Assembly: GCF_012927185.1 (NCBI RefSeq) | Contig: NZ_JABBGB010000003.1 | Coordinates: 124,001 to 188,000, forward strand | Direction of reading: 5' to 3' | DNA from: Pseudoflavitalea sp. G-6-1-2 | GTDB lineage: Bacteria; Bacteroidota; Bacteroidia; Chitinophagales; Chitinophagaceae | DNA: 64,000 bases | Part shown: positions 33,642-42,178 of the stretch, piece by piece | Numbering within the stretch: the stretch's first letter is position 1 | Layout of the letters: every line of letters begins with the position of its first letter | Translations under genes and position numbers: made by a program | The notes under the pieces: generated by a model | Told to the model about the DNA's origin: nothing | What the model saw: the letters and a program-made list of their open reading frames with translations, nothing else | The model's database searches: none

Positions 33642-34832
33642 CTAGAATGATTCGGTCTGGCTTCCGAGCCAGGCCATCATTCCCATGCCTGTTTCAATAG
33701 CGCTTTCATCGATATTGAAAGTTGGGGTATGCACACCGGATGTGATACCCTTTTCTGCATTCATTACGCCGAGGCGGTAGAAGCATCCGGGAATATGCTG
33801 GGTGTAGTAACCGAAATCTTCGGCACCCATTCTCACTTCAGTGGTTTCCACTCTTTCTTTTCCGATGAAGTTCTCTGCGAGTGCGCGGCCTACGGTGGTA
33901 AGCGCTTCGTTGTTGTACACAGAAGGATAGCCCACATCGATATGCAGATCGAGTTCGCCGCCCATGGCATGCACAAGACCGGTTGCCTGCTCACGGATCA
34001 GTTCATGCGCTTTGAAGCGCCACTCTTCGTCGAGTGCGCGGAAAGTGCCCATCAGCTTCACTTCGCTGGGGATCACATTGGTGGTATGGCCACCCTGTAT
34101 GGAGCAAATGGATAATACAGATGGATAGAGCGGATTCTTGTTGCGGCTGATGATCTGCTGCAGACTCACTATCAGCTGCGATGCAATGAGAATGGTATCG
34201 GCAGTGAGATGCGGAGCAGCAGCGTGACCGCCTTTGCCTTTGATGGTGATATAGATCTCATCGGCGCTGGCCATTACCTGTCCGCCACGGAAACTCAGTT
34301 GTCCGATCTGCAGTTGCGGATGCACATGCAGACCATAAATAGCCTGCGGAGCAGGGTTTTCGAGTACGCCTTCTTTGATCAGCAGGCTTGCTCCGCCGGG
34401 ATTGCGCTCTTCTCCGGGTTGGAAGATCAGCTTCACGGTTCCTTCCCACTCATTTTTCAGTTCATTCAAAATCTTCGCTGCGCCGAGCAGGCAGGTGGTA
34501 TGTACATCGTGGCCGCAGGCATGCATCACGCCAGGGCGGGTTGATTTATAGGGAATGTCATTCTCTTCAAGAATAGGCAGTGCATCGATATCAGCACGGA
34601 GTGCAATTACTTTTTTAGCGGGATTCTTTCCTTCGATTATTCCTACCACACCGGTCTCTGCCATCACTTTGAAAGGAATGCCGTAAGAAGTGAGTTGTTG
34701 TTGAATGAATGCCGAAGTTTCAAACTCCTGGTAGCTGAGTTCAGGATTGGCATGCAGGTGATGCCTGATGTTGATGAATTCCGGTGCGTATGATTTTGCA
34801 AGGCTCTGGATCTTTTCTTTCAGCGTACTCAT
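33642..34832 (-). CDS. M20 family metal-dependent amidohydrolase
   Basis: 396 residues, the usual length. The conserved metal-binding region reads IALRADIDALPI and HACGHDVHTTCLLGAAKIL, with FQPGEERNPGG and IYGLHVHPQL-type motifs, and the dimerisation domain insert (GKGGHAAAPHLTADTILIASQL) follows. The end carries MGAEDFGYYTQHIPGCFYRLG and GVHTPTFNIDESAIETG. This is the aminoacylase/hippurate hydrolase (AbgB-like, IAA-amino acid hydrolase) group, which removes acyl groups from amino acids. A TATTTTTG element ends 4 bases before the start codon, suggesting a nearly leaderless mRNA. Confidence 0.93.
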   Translation of the reverse strand: MSTLKEKIQSLAKSYAPEFINIRHHLHANPELSYQEFETSAFIQQQLTSYGIPFKVMAETGVVGIIEGKNPAKKVIALRADIDALPILEENDIPYKSTRPGVMHACGHDVHTTCLLGAAKILNELKNEWEGTVKLIFQPGEERNPGGASLLIKEGVLENPAPQAIYGLHVHPQLQIGQLSFRGGQVMASADEIYITIKGKGGHAAAPHLTADTILIASQLIVSLQQIISRNKNPLYPSVLSICSIQGGHTTNVIPSEVKLMGTFRALDEEWRFKAHELIREQATGLVHAMGGELDLHIDVGYPSVYNNEALTTVGRALAENFIGKERVETTEVRMGAEDFGYYTQHIPGCFYRLGVMNAEKGITSGVHTPTFNIDESAIETGMGMMAWLGSQTESF

Positions 34833-34836
34833 GGGT

Positions 34837-34844
34837 CAAAAATA
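34837..34844 (-). promoter_or_regulatory. -7 element for the M20 amidohydrolase gene
   Basis: The minus strand reads TATTTTTG, an exact TAnnTTTG match. Its downstream end is 4 bases from the start codon at 34832-34830, so transcription would start at or near the ATG. No clear -33 TTG was found. Confidence 0.45.
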
Positions 34845-34857
34845 GTGAGAAAACGAT

Positions 34858-35286
34858 TTATTCCTGTTCTGTACTCTTGTCTGGATTTACTTCAATTACA
34901 TCGCGCACGATATTTACGCCGGTAGGGAAATATGCTTTCAGTGCAGTGATATATTCTTCAGCTTCGCTCCGTTCTTTGAAGTTACCTACTTTCAGTTTGT
35001 AGAAGGGACTCTGATACATCAGGTATGCCTTCAGTTCGGGAAACTGCTGGTAGATGGTGTTCTTGGCGGTGAACGCTTTATTGCGGTCGTTGGTATTGAT
35101 CACCAGAATGCGGTATCCGGGTGCGGAACGGCGCGCATTGCGGGTGGTGTATTCATTGATCTCGATCTGTTTTTTCACCAGCAGATCTATGCGTGCATCT
35201 TTGTGCACTACAACAGAACCGGTATCGCTTTGAGCCGATGCCGTGTATGCCATCATCATAATCAGTATTCCGCAAAATAGTTTCAT
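34858..35286 (-). CDS. SPOR domain-containing secreted protein
   Basis: 142 residues. A signal peptide (MKLFCGILIMMMAYTASA) is followed by a short linker, then a segment of about 75 residues with the SPOR fold pattern: YRILVINTNDRNKAFTAKNTIYQQFPELKAYLMYQSPFYKLKVGNFKERSEAEEYITALKAYFPTGVNIVRD. SPOR domains bind denuded peptidoglycan glycan strands and locate proteins to the septum or cell wall. The N terminus after the signal has a VHKDARIDLLVKKQIEINEYT stretch of unknown role. It is between deoC and the M20 gene, all minus strand with gaps of 25 to 37 bases. Confidence 0.75.
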   Translation of the reverse strand: MKLFCGILIMMMAYTASAQSDTGSVVVHKDARIDLLVKKQIEINEYTTRNARRSAPGYRILVINTNDRNKAFTAKNTIYQQFPELKAYLMYQSPFYKLKVGNFKERSEAEEYITALKAYFPTGVNIVRDVIEVNPDKSTEQE

Positions 35287-35322
35287 ACAGGAACGATTTA
35301 CATGCTAAAGTACAACAATGTT

Positions 35323-35991
35323 TTAATAGCCCTCTGCGCCTTCCTCTTCCTTCACAATAGCCACGCTGGCACTGCATCCCAGCCTGTCGGCTCCGGCGCC
35401 GATCAGTTGTTTTGCAAACTGTGCGGTACGGATGCCTCCCGAAGCCTTGATCTTCACGGATGCGGGCAAATGCTCACGCATCAGCTGAACGGCTTCCACT
35501 GATGCGCCTTTTTCGGCATAACCGGTGGATGTTTTCAGAAAATCAACGCCCATGTTGCCGTACAGTTCACAACAGTGAATGATCTCCTCATTGGTGAGCA
35601 CACCACTTTCGATGATCACTTTCAGTACACGGTCGTTCTTATGAGCAGCTTCTATAATATGTTTGGCTTCTCCTTCGAGATAGCTCCATGCTTTGTTCTT
35701 CAGCGCTACCAGATTGATCACCATATCCAGTTCGTCGGCTCCGTCTTCAATGGCCTGCTGCACTTCAAAAACCTTGGCTTTCGCTGCGGAGTAGCCGAAT
35801 GGGAAACCTATTACTGTAGCCACTTTCACGGTACTCTGCTTCAGCATGGCCTTAGCATTCTTCACCAGTGGCGGAGGCAGGCAAACTGCTGCAAATCCAT
35901 ACGTAGCTGCTTCGTCGCACAAGTTCTTGCAGTCTTCTAACGTCATAACAGGCTTCAGAAGTGTGTGATCGATATAAGGTGCTATGTCCAT
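35323..35991 (-). CDS. deoC: Deoxyribose-phosphate aldolase
   Basis: 222 residues with start at ATG 35991 (MDIAPYIDHTLLKPVMT). The (beta/alpha)8 barrel shows the family motifs: DHTLL near the start, VIGFPFGYSAAKAKVFEVQQAIEDGADELDMVIN, and the Schiff-base lysine in DFLKTSTGYAEKGAS, followed by VKIKASGGIRT with the second active-site lysine. It cleaves 2-deoxyribose-5-phosphate to acetaldehyde and glyceraldehyde-3-phosphate in deoxynucleoside catabolism. On the minus strand a TAATTTTG element (36028-36035) is 37 bases before the start and overlaps an inverted repeat. Confidence 0.95.
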   Translation of the reverse strand: MDIAPYIDHTLLKPVMTLEDCKNLCDEAATYGFAAVCLPPPLVKNAKAMLKQSTVKVATVIGFPFGYSAAKAKVFEVQQAIEDGADELDMVINLVALKNKAWSYLEGEAKHIIEAAHKNDRVLKVIIESGVLTNEEIIHCCELYGNMGVDFLKTSTGYAEKGASVEAVQLMREHLPASVKIKASGGIRTAQFAKQLIGAGADRLGCSASVAIVKEEEGAEGY

Positions 35992-36027
35992 GTATATTAT
36001 TGACCGGTTAAACATTTTTTAACGCCT

Positions 36028-36052
36028 CAAAATTACTTCATTTGAGTAATTT
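36028..36052. promoter_or_regulatory. deoC -7 element overlapping an 8-bp inverted repeat
   Basis: The minus strand reads TAATTTTG at 36035-36028, an exact -7 match. AAATTACT (36030-36037) and AGTAATTT (36045-36052) form a perfect inverted repeat with a 7-base spacer over the same spot. This could be an operator that controls deoC and, divergently, the amidohydrolase genes. Confidence 0.5.
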
Positions 36053-36087
36053 GGGGTGATCATCTTTCAATACTAAAATTAACACTC

Positions 36088-39000
36088 ATGAGAAAATCCG
36101 GGTTTTATCCGCCTGGGAAGCCATTCGTCTTTGTATGGCTCCTTTGTTTTTTTCACCTCGCCCTTACTGCACAAACTACTTTCCCCGTAAATGGGGTGGC
36201 TGATCTGAGGACCGGCCACTATGCTTTCACCAATGTAACGCTGGTGAAGGATGCTCAGACTACTATCGCCAATGCCACACTGGTAGTGCGTGATGGAAAG
36301 ATCACTGCAGCCGGCAGTGGCGTTGCTGTTCCCGCAGATGCAACTGTTATCGATGGTAAAGGAAAATTCATCTATCCTTCCTTCATCGATATCTACAGCG
36401 ATTACGGCATTGCTGCTCCGCAGCGTGCTGCAGGAGGATTCAACTTCTTTGGTCCTTCGCAGTTCGGCTCCAATCAGAAAGGCGCTTTCGGCTGGAACCA
36501 GGCCATCCGCTCCGACGTGGAAGGAGATAAACTCTTCAATGTGGATGATGCAAAAGCAAAATCACTCCGCGACCTCGGTTTCGGTACCGTGCTCACTCAC
36601 CAGAAAGATGGTATTGCACGTGGTACGGGTACGGTTGTAACACTCGCCAACGAAAAAGAAAATCTGGTGATGCTGAAAGAAAAAGCTGCTGCTTTCTATT
36701 CGTTCAGCAAAGGTGTTTCAACGCAAAGTTATCCGGGTAGTCTCATGGGATCCATTGCACTGCTTCGTCAGACTTATATCGATGCAAACTGGTACAAGAG
36801 CAATCCCGAAAAAGAAGGGGTGAACCTTTCTCTGAAATCCTGGAATGCCATTCAGAGCCTTCCGCAGATCTTCGAAGCAAACGATAAATGGGCCGATCTC
36901 CGTGCATACCGCATTGGTAAGGAGTTTGGTGTTCAATACATCATCAAGGGCGGTGGCAACGAGTATCAGCGCATGAACGAGATCGCTGCTACCAAAGCCA
37001 CCTACATCCTGCCATTGAACTATCCTGCAGCCATGGATGCCGATGATCCGAATGAGCTTCGCTTCACCGGTCTCGACGATCTCAAACATTGGGAACTGGC
37101 TCCCACCAATCCTGCTGCGCTGGAGAAAGCCGGTTTGAATTTCTGTATCACAACATCCGATCTTACGAGCCTCAGCGACTTCACCGCCAATCTGCGCAAA
37201 GCCATCGAGTATGGACTGTCAGAAGCAAAAGCGCTCGAAGCGCTCACCAAAACACCTGCCTCACTCTTAGGTGTATACGATAAGGTGGGAAGTCTGGAAG
37301 CCGGCAAAGTCGCCAACTTCCTCATCACTTCCGGTCCCATCTTCGATGCCAAAACTGTGATCCTTCAAAACTGGGTGCAAGGCAAGAAATATGCAGTGAA
37401 AGAAGAGAACTGGAACGATGTAAAAGGAACTTACAACTTCGCTGCTGGTTCTAAGAACTATACGCTCGAACTGAAAGATGGCGGTACTGCCAGCTTCATC
37501 AGCAAAGACACCCTGAGTGGAAAATATAGTTACGATGGCAAACTGGTGAAACTCAGCTTCACGGAAGGCCGCGGCCCCAAAACATCCGAAACAACCATGA
37601 GCGGTGTTGCCAGTGGCAATACATGGAGTGGTGCCGGTCGTGATGGAGCAGGCAATGCCTTTACCTGGACTGCCACCTACGTAAAAGCAGCAGAATCAAA
37701 ACCTGACTCTGCCAAATCCAAACCTGCACTGGACCTGGGTAAAGTAACCTATCCATTCCTCGCATACGGATCAGAAGCGCCGCTTGCGCAGGAAACAATT
37801 CTCATCAAAAACGCCACCGTGTGGACAAGCGATCAGGCCGGCAAACTCGAAGGCACTGATGTACTCGTGAAGAACGGAAAGATCGCCGCCATCGGTAAGA
37901 ATCTCTCCGATGCAGGCGCCCGCGTGATCGACGGAACAGGCAAACACCTCACCGCCGGCATCATCGATGAGCATTCGCATATCGCTGCGATGAGCATCAA
38001 CGAAGGCGGACAAAGTGTAACATCCGAAGTTCGCATCGCAGACAACCTCAATCCCGAAGACATCAATATCTACCGTCAGCTGAGTGGTGGTGTTACAACT
38101 TCACATATTCTGCACGGATCGGCGAACACCATCGGTGGGCAAACACAGCTCATCAAACTGCGCTGGGGTGCCGATGATGAAGGACTGAAGTTCAAAGGAG
38201 CAGATCCTTTCATCAAATTCGCACTGGGCGAAAATGTGAAGCGTTCTCCATCACAACAGAACAATCGTTTCCCCGATACACGTATGGGCGTTGAGCAGGT
38301 ATTGACAGATGCTTTCCAGCGTGCAGCCGATTATCAGGCCTCGATAAAAAAAGCAGGCGAAGCGCCTGTGATCAATGCAAAAAGCAAAAAAGAAGGAAAC
38401 GCGAAACCGGGTAATCCATTCGATGTAGTTCATCGTGATCTCGAGCTGGATGCACTGGTAGAGATCATGAACAAAAAGCGATTCATCACCTGTCACTCTT
38501 ATGTGCAGAGCGAGATCACATCCATTATGCGCGTAACGGAGAAATTCGGTTTCCCGATCAATACATTCACGCATATTCTTGAGGGTTATAAAGTAGCCGA
38601 TAAGATGAAAGCACACGGTGCCAACGCTTCTACCTTCAGCGACTGGTGGCAGTACAAAATGGAAGTGGTGGATGCCATTCCACAGAATGCTTCTATCATG
38701 AGCAAGATGGGACTGAACGTGGCCATCAACTCTGATGATGCAGAAATGGCGCGCCGCCTCAATCAGGAAGCTGCCAAGAGCATCAAGTACGCCGGCATGA
38801 GTGAAGAAGATGCGTTGAAAATGGTTACCATCAATCCAGCCAAAATGCTGCATGTAGATGATAAAGTAGGAAGCATCAAAGTAGGCAAAGATGCCGATCT
38901 GGTGCTCTGGAACAACAACCCGCTCAGCATCTATGCAGTAGCTGAAAAAACAATCGTCGATGGAACAGTGTATTTCGATCGTGAGCGCGATGCACAAATG

Positions 39001-39189
39001 CGCAAATCGATCCAGGCTGAGAAAGCAAGACTGATCGCCAAACTCGCTGCCGCGAAGAAAGCAGCCGGTCCCGGTGGAGCAGCGCAATTCCAACGTGCAA
39101 GACCACGCATGGAGCTGATCCACACCTGCATGGATCACTATCACAGCCATGGTCTGCTCGCCATCGATGTAGACAATGTAAATGAATGA
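36088..39189 (+). CDS. Secreted tandem amidohydrolase protein, N half degenerate
   Basis: 1033 residues. A signal peptide (FVFVWLLCFFHLALTAQT) leads to two amidohydrolase-type modules. The N-terminal one (about 25-440) has the composite-domain sandwich (AFTNVTLVKDAQTTIANATLVVRDGKI) but its barrel opening FIYPSFIDIYSDYG has lost the usual H-x-H. A linker domain (about 440-560; TLELKDGGTASFISKDTLSGKYSYDGKLVKL) follows. The C-terminal module has the full motif (HLTAGIIDEHSHIAAM), later His residues (FITCHSYVQSE, FTHILEGYK) and the Asp of NVAINSDDAEMARR. A D-L-V-L-W-N-N-N-P-L end is typical. Probably a periplasmic hydrolase of cyclic amides or dipeptides; the substrate is not known. The partner gene follows 29 bases downstream. 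Confidence 0.85.
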   Translation: MRKSGFYPPGKPFVFVWLLCFFHLALTAQTTFPVNGVADLRTGHYAFTNVTLVKDAQTTIANATLVVRDGKITAAGSGVAVPADATVIDGKGKFIYPSFIDIYSDYGIAAPQRAAGGFNFFGPSQFGSNQKGAFGWNQAIRSDVEGDKLFNVDDAKAKSLRDLGFGTVLTHQKDGIARGTGTVVTLANEKENLVMLKEKAAAFYSFSKGVSTQSYPGSLMGSIALLRQTYIDANWYKSNPEKEGVNLSLKSWNAIQSLPQIFEANDKWADLRAYRIGKEFGVQYIIKGGGNEYQRMNEIAATKATYILPLNYPAAMDADDPNELRFTGLDDLKHWELAPTNPAALEKAGLNFCITTSDLTSLSDFTANLRKAIEYGLSEAKALEALTKTPASLLGVYDKVGSLEAGKVANFLITSGPIFDAKTVILQNWVQGKKYAVKEENWNDVKGTYNFAAGSKNYTLELKDGGTASFISKDTLSGKYSYDGKLVKLSFTEGRGPKTSETTMSGVASGNTWSGAGRDGAGNAFTWTATYVKAAESKPDSAKSKPALDLGKVTYPFLAYGSEAPLAQETILIKNATVWTSDQAGKLEGTDVLVKNGKIAAIGKNLSDAGARVIDGTGKHLTAGIIDEHSHIAAMSINEGGQSVTSEVRIADNLNPEDINIYRQLSGGVTTSHILHGSANTIGGQTQLIKLRWGADDEGLKFKGADPFIKFALGENVKRSPSQQNNRFPDTRMGVEQVLTDAFQRAADYQASIKKAGEAPVINAKSKKEGNAKPGNPFDVVHRDLELDALVEIMNKKRFITCHSYVQSEITSIMRVTEKFGFPINTFTHILEGYKVADKMKAHGANASTFSDWWQYKMEVVDAIPQNASIMSKMGLNVAINSDDAEMARRLNQEAAKSIKYAGMSEEDALKMVTINPAKMLHVDDKVGSIKVGKDADLVLWNNNPLSIYAVAEKTIVDGTVYFDRERDAQMRKSIQAEKARLIAKLAAAKKAAGPGGAAQFQRARPRMELIHTCMDHYHSHGLLAIDVDNVNE

Positions 39190-39218
39190 TTGAAGTAACA
39201 AACAGAAAACTGACTCAA

Positions 39219-40520
39219 ATGAAACGTTTCATATTATCAATAGGAGCTTTGATGTCGATACTTGCGCTCTCTGCACAGGAGACCGTGTATCCGGCTGCGG
39301 CTCAAACCGAGACCTTCGCGCTCACCAATGCAGTAGTGCATGTGGGCAATGGTCAGGTGATCGAAAACGGAATGGTGGTAGTGAGCGGAGGGAAGATCGT
39401 AGACGTTCGACCCAATGCAGCCATCATGGATGTGAAGATCATCGACTGCAAAGGAAAGCATGTGTATCCCGGATTGATACTCTCATCATCACAACTCGGT
39501 CTGGTAGAAGTAGGCAGTGTTCGTGCAACAGTTGATGCTACTGAACTGGGAGAACTCAATCCGAATATCAGGTCCATCGTTGCTTACAACACAGATTCGA
39601 AAGTTACCAATACGCTTCGCACCAATGGCATATTGCTGGCGAACATTGTTCCGCAGGGTGGACTGATCTCCGGATCATCTTCCGTAGTTCAGCTCGATGC
39701 CTGGAACTGGGAAGATGCTATCGTAGCAGCAGACAACAACATTCATTTCAGAATGCCTTCGCTGCTCAACAGAAGAGGAGGAGGGCGTGGATTCAATTTC
39801 GGGCAGCAACCTGCGGGCGATCCCGTAAAACGTGGACTGGAGCAGATCGATCAGGTGAAAGCTTTCTTCCGCGAAGCGAAAGCCTATCTCGCAGAAAGCA
39901 AACACGAAGCCACCAATCTGAAATTCGAATCGGTACGCGGACTCTTCAATAAATCGAAGAAACTTTTCGTTCACTGCGACATCGTGAAAGAAATGCTCAT
40001 CGCCATCGACTTCGCCAAAGAGTTCGGATTTGAAGTAGTGCTCGTTGGTGCCGGAGATAGCTGGCAGATCGCCGACATTCTCAAACAGAACAATATTGCA
40101 GTAGTGCTGAATCAGCTGCACGATCTTCCGGTAATGGCCGATGATGATGTGGATCAGCCATTCAAAACTCCTTCACTGCTTCAGAAAGCAGGTGTGCTGT
40201 TCTCCATCAATGACGATGATGGCAATACCCGTCAGCGCAATCTTGCCTTCAATGCAGGCACTGCCGCGGCTTATGGCCTCACTAAAGAAGAAGCGCTTTC
40301 TGCCATCACGCTGAATGCAGCGAAGATCCTTGGTGTGGCCGATAAGACCGGTTCACTCGAAAAAGGAAAAGACGCCAATATTCTCGTGAGCACAGGCGAT
40401 CTGCTCGATATGAGCGGCAACGTAATCGAACATGCGTTTATCGGTGGAAGAAAAATTGAGCTCACAGATAAGCACAAACAGTTATACGAAAGATACAAGT
40501 ATAAGTATGGTATCAAATAG
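39219..40520 (+). CDS. Secreted amidohydrolase-like protein lacking the HxH motif
   Basis: 433 residues from ATG 39219 (MKRFILSIGALMSILALSAQ), a good signal peptide. The N-terminal composite domain reads FALTNAVVHVGNGQVIENGMVVVSGGKIVDV, then the barrel starts KHVYPGLILSSSQLGLVEVGS where an active amidohydrolase would have a P-G-x-I-D-x-H-x-H motif. The later region SINDDDGNTRQRNLAFNAGTAAAYGLTKEEALSAITLNAAKILGVADKTGSLEKGKDANILVSTGDLLDM is typical of the family end. Thus the fold seems intact while the metal site is lost. It is probably a structural or regulatory partner of the preceding gene, with which it is co-transcribed. Confidence 0.82.
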   Translation: MKRFILSIGALMSILALSAQETVYPAAAQTETFALTNAVVHVGNGQVIENGMVVVSGGKIVDVRPNAAIMDVKIIDCKGKHVYPGLILSSSQLGLVEVGSVRATVDATELGELNPNIRSIVAYNTDSKVTNTLRTNGILLANIVPQGGLISGSSSVVQLDAWNWEDAIVAADNNIHFRMPSLLNRRGGGRGFNFGQQPAGDPVKRGLEQIDQVKAFFREAKAYLAESKHEATNLKFESVRGLFNKSKKLFVHCDIVKEMLIAIDFAKEFGFEVVLVGAGDSWQIADILKQNNIAVVLNQLHDLPVMADDDVDQPFKTPSLLQKAGVLFSINDDDGNTRQRNLAFNAGTAAAYGLTKEEALSAITLNAAKILGVADKTGSLEKGKDANILVSTGDLLDMSGNVIEHAFIGGRKIELTDKHKQLYERYKYKYGIK

Positions 40521-40543
40521 GTGATTGACATACTTATTGCGAT

Positions 40544-40573
40544 GGGGCAGGCCGGGAGGTCTGCCTCTTTTTT
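40544..40573 (+). terminator. Intrinsic terminator of the amidohydrolase operon
   Basis: GGCAGGCC (40546-40553) pairs with GGTCTGCC (40558-40565) through a GGGA loop, with one G-T wobble, and is followed by TCTTTTTTT. It is 24 bases downstream of the stop codon. It overlaps nothing coding and may also help stop the convergent transcript. Confidence 0.85.
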
Positions 40574-40578
40574 TGTGC

Positions 40579-40914
40579 TTACTTCTTCCTTTTCGTTTCC
40601 TTCTTTTTTACCAGATGATTGTAAGCCGCGTCCATGGCTTCTTTCGCCACATCCTTTTTTACTTTCTTCAGGTCTATCCAGGTGTAACCTTTTCTTCCCC
40701 ATGCGCCGGGACAGGGAGAGAAGGATGCAGGATCGAATTTGATGTACACATATTGATCTTCGGGAGTGAGGGCGATCATGCCGATGTTTTTGTCTTCACT
40801 CAGCGTAGCGAACACGGATTTCCCGATCCGGAAACTGGCTTTTTCGAAGTGCGGAAGTTCTGCAACATCCGGCAGGGACATGGCCATTTGCCGGAAAGTT
40901 TTGGAGCTGATCAT
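40579..40914 (-). CDS. MmcQ/YjbR family protein
   Basis: 111 residues. The sequence fits the MmcQ/YjbR (CyaY-like fold) family: FRQMAMSLPDVAELPHFEKASFRIGKSVFATLSEDKNIGMIALTPEDQYVYIKFDPASFSPCPGAWGRKGYTWIDLKKVKKDVAKEAMDAAYNHL. The motif pattern S-L-P-x-V-x-E-x-P-H-F and G-x-x-G-Y-T-W-I-D-L are characteristic. Family members bind DNA in at least one structure-based study, but their role is undefined. The tail is a lysine-rich KKKETKRKK that could favour nucleic acid contacts. It is divergent from the hypothetical gene at 40993. Confidence 0.88.
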   Translation of the reverse strand: MISSKTFRQMAMSLPDVAELPHFEKASFRIGKSVFATLSEDKNIGMIALTPEDQYVYIKFDPASFSPCPGAWGRKGYTWIDLKKVKKDVAKEAMDAAYNHLVKKKETKRKK

Positions 40915-40920
40915 GAAGGC

Positions 40921-40958
40921 TAGGTTTGTTACAAGTTACTAAATCAATCAAATTGATT
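40921..40958 (+). promoter_or_regulatory. -7 element and inverted repeat upstream of the 40993 gene
   Basis: TAGGTTTG at 40921-40928 is an exact TAnnTTTG element; a TTG lies 17 bases before it (40901-40903). Just downstream, AATCAAT (40942-40948) and ATTGATT (40952-40958) form a perfect 7-bp inverted repeat with a 3-base spacer. This may be an operator or the 5'-UTR stem of the next gene. Confidence 0.45.
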
Positions 40959-40992
40959 ACCTTAAAGGACCATTACGACTGAAATTATAGCT

Positions 40993-41385
40993 ATGAGACC
41001 CATTAAAAACATTGAAAAGATCACTGAGCTGTACTCAGACTGGAAGCCTGCTCAGGCCGCTTTCATCAAATCAATTGAATGGAGCCCCGGCCAGTTGATC
41101 ATCTGCTTTTATTACCGTGTAGGCAATGCTTCTGTTGGCTGGACGGACTCATTGCAGGAGCTCTATGAGCTTACCTTCCTTTTCAGAAATCTCTCCGAAG
41201 TGCATATCAATCTTGGGTCGAATCAGTTTATTCAGATCACGGGGTTCGACATTTTCGATATTGCGGACCGTGGGCTGGAGAAACTGAATTATCAGGTAGC
41301 GGATTATGAGGCAGGCAAGCTGGATTTCTGTTGTGAAGAGATAGAAGTGGTAAGTGTAACAGAGCCGGAGATGATCATGCTTTGA
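40993..41385 (+). CDS. Hypothetical protein of 130 residues
   Basis: The product has no signal peptide or membrane segment. It begins MRPIKNIEKITELYSDWKPAQAAFIKSIEWSPGQLIICFYYRVGNASVGWTDS and continues with mixed alpha/beta composition and several aromatic positions, ending with an acidic stretch (CCEEIEVVSVTEPEMIML). It resembles cytoplasmic small proteins of the immunity-protein type in general size and acidity, but no specific family is recognised. It stands alone between the MmcQ/YjbR gene and the sigma factor gene. A good -7 element and an inverted repeat precede it. Confidence 0.6.
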   Translation: MRPIKNIEKITELYSDWKPAQAAFIKSIEWSPGQLIICFYYRVGNASVGWTDSLQELYELTFLFRNLSEVHINLGSNQFIQITGFDIFDIADRGLEKLNYQVADYEAGKLDFCCEEIEVVSVTEPEMIML

Positions 41386-41535
41386 TTACAACACTATTGC
41401 ATTAAACATATTGGCACATCTTATGCCTGCTGATGCAGAGAAAGTATCAGCACTCTATATTCCTGCTATTATTTTATTCAGCCTGCAATGTTTTTTTCCC
41501 TAGTTTGCAATACCTAAACTAAAGTTGCTGCGCTA

Positions 41536-42132
41536 TTGGCACTGACTACCTCATACCAGGAAAAGGAACTGCTGCATCTGATCAGTCAGGGAGATGAACA
41601 GGCTTTCGGGCAGTTGTTCTATCAGTACATTCCACTGCTGCAGCCTTATCTGCTGGATATGCTTAAATCCAGGCAGGCAGTAGAGGACGCCATTCAAAAT
41701 ACTTTCATTCGAATCTGGTTGCAACGGGATAAACTTCCCGAAGTGGAGTATCCGCGCACATGGATCACCCGCATCGCCGTCAATGAATGCCTCAACATAT
41801 TGCGGCGGAAGAAAACCGAAAAAGCAGTGCTGCACAAATTGCAGGAAACAGCCTCCCTCTCATCGGCATCTGAAACCGATATCCAATTCAATCAAACAAA
41901 ACAGCTGGTACAACAGGCAATCGATCTCCTTTCGCCACAAAGAAAAAAGATCTATGAAATGAGCCGACTTCAGGGCCGGTCTGTTTCCGAGATCGCGGAA
42001 GAACTGGGTTTGTCTGTTCAGACAGTCAAAAATACGCTCGGCATTAGCCTCGATCAGATCCGGGGGCATCTGAAAAAAAACGGCATAACCTTACCTGCAG
42101 TGATTTTCTGGGCATTTTTGGATTTTTTTTAA
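41536..42132 (+). CDS. ECF RNA polymerase sigma factor (FecI/sigma-70 type)
   Basis: 198 residues. TTG at 41536 is the start because the frame opens just before and no ATG occurs before the conserved region 2. Sigma region 2 is QGDEQAFGQLFYQYIPLLQPYLLDML ... VEDAIQNTFIRIWLQRDKLPEVEYPRTWITRIAVNECLNILRRKK. Region 4 is LVQQAIDLLSPQRKKIYEMSRLQGRSVSEIAEELGLSVQTVKNTLGISLDQIRGHLKKNG. Such sigma factors are held by a FecR partner and switch on the linked outer-membrane receptor gene. The FecR gene follows 46 bases downstream, the SusC/SusD pair after it. A hydrophobic tail (FWAFLDFF) is unusual but short. Confidence 0.93.
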   Translation: MALTTSYQEKELLHLISQGDEQAFGQLFYQYIPLLQPYLLDMLKSRQAVEDAIQNTFIRIWLQRDKLPEVEYPRTWITRIAVNECLNILRRKKTEKAVLHKLQETASLSSASETDIQFNQTKQLVQQAIDLLSPQRKKIYEMSRLQGRSVSEIAEELGLSVQTVKNTLGISLDQIRGHLKKNGITLPAVIFWAFLDFF

Positions 42133-42178
42133 AACCTGATGGTACTTTCCTTATTCCTGTGCTTCTATTCATAACCAT

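Noticed and set aside
36088-39189. Possible frameshift splitting the tandem amidohydrolase
   Set aside because: The frame is continuous through both modules and the linker; the loss of HxH in the N half is a substitution, not a broken frame.
38251-39201. Long minus-strand frame opposite the amidohydrolase gene
   Set aside because: Antisense to a clearly conserved C-terminal amidohydrolase domain; Cys/His-rich composition is typical of shadow frames.
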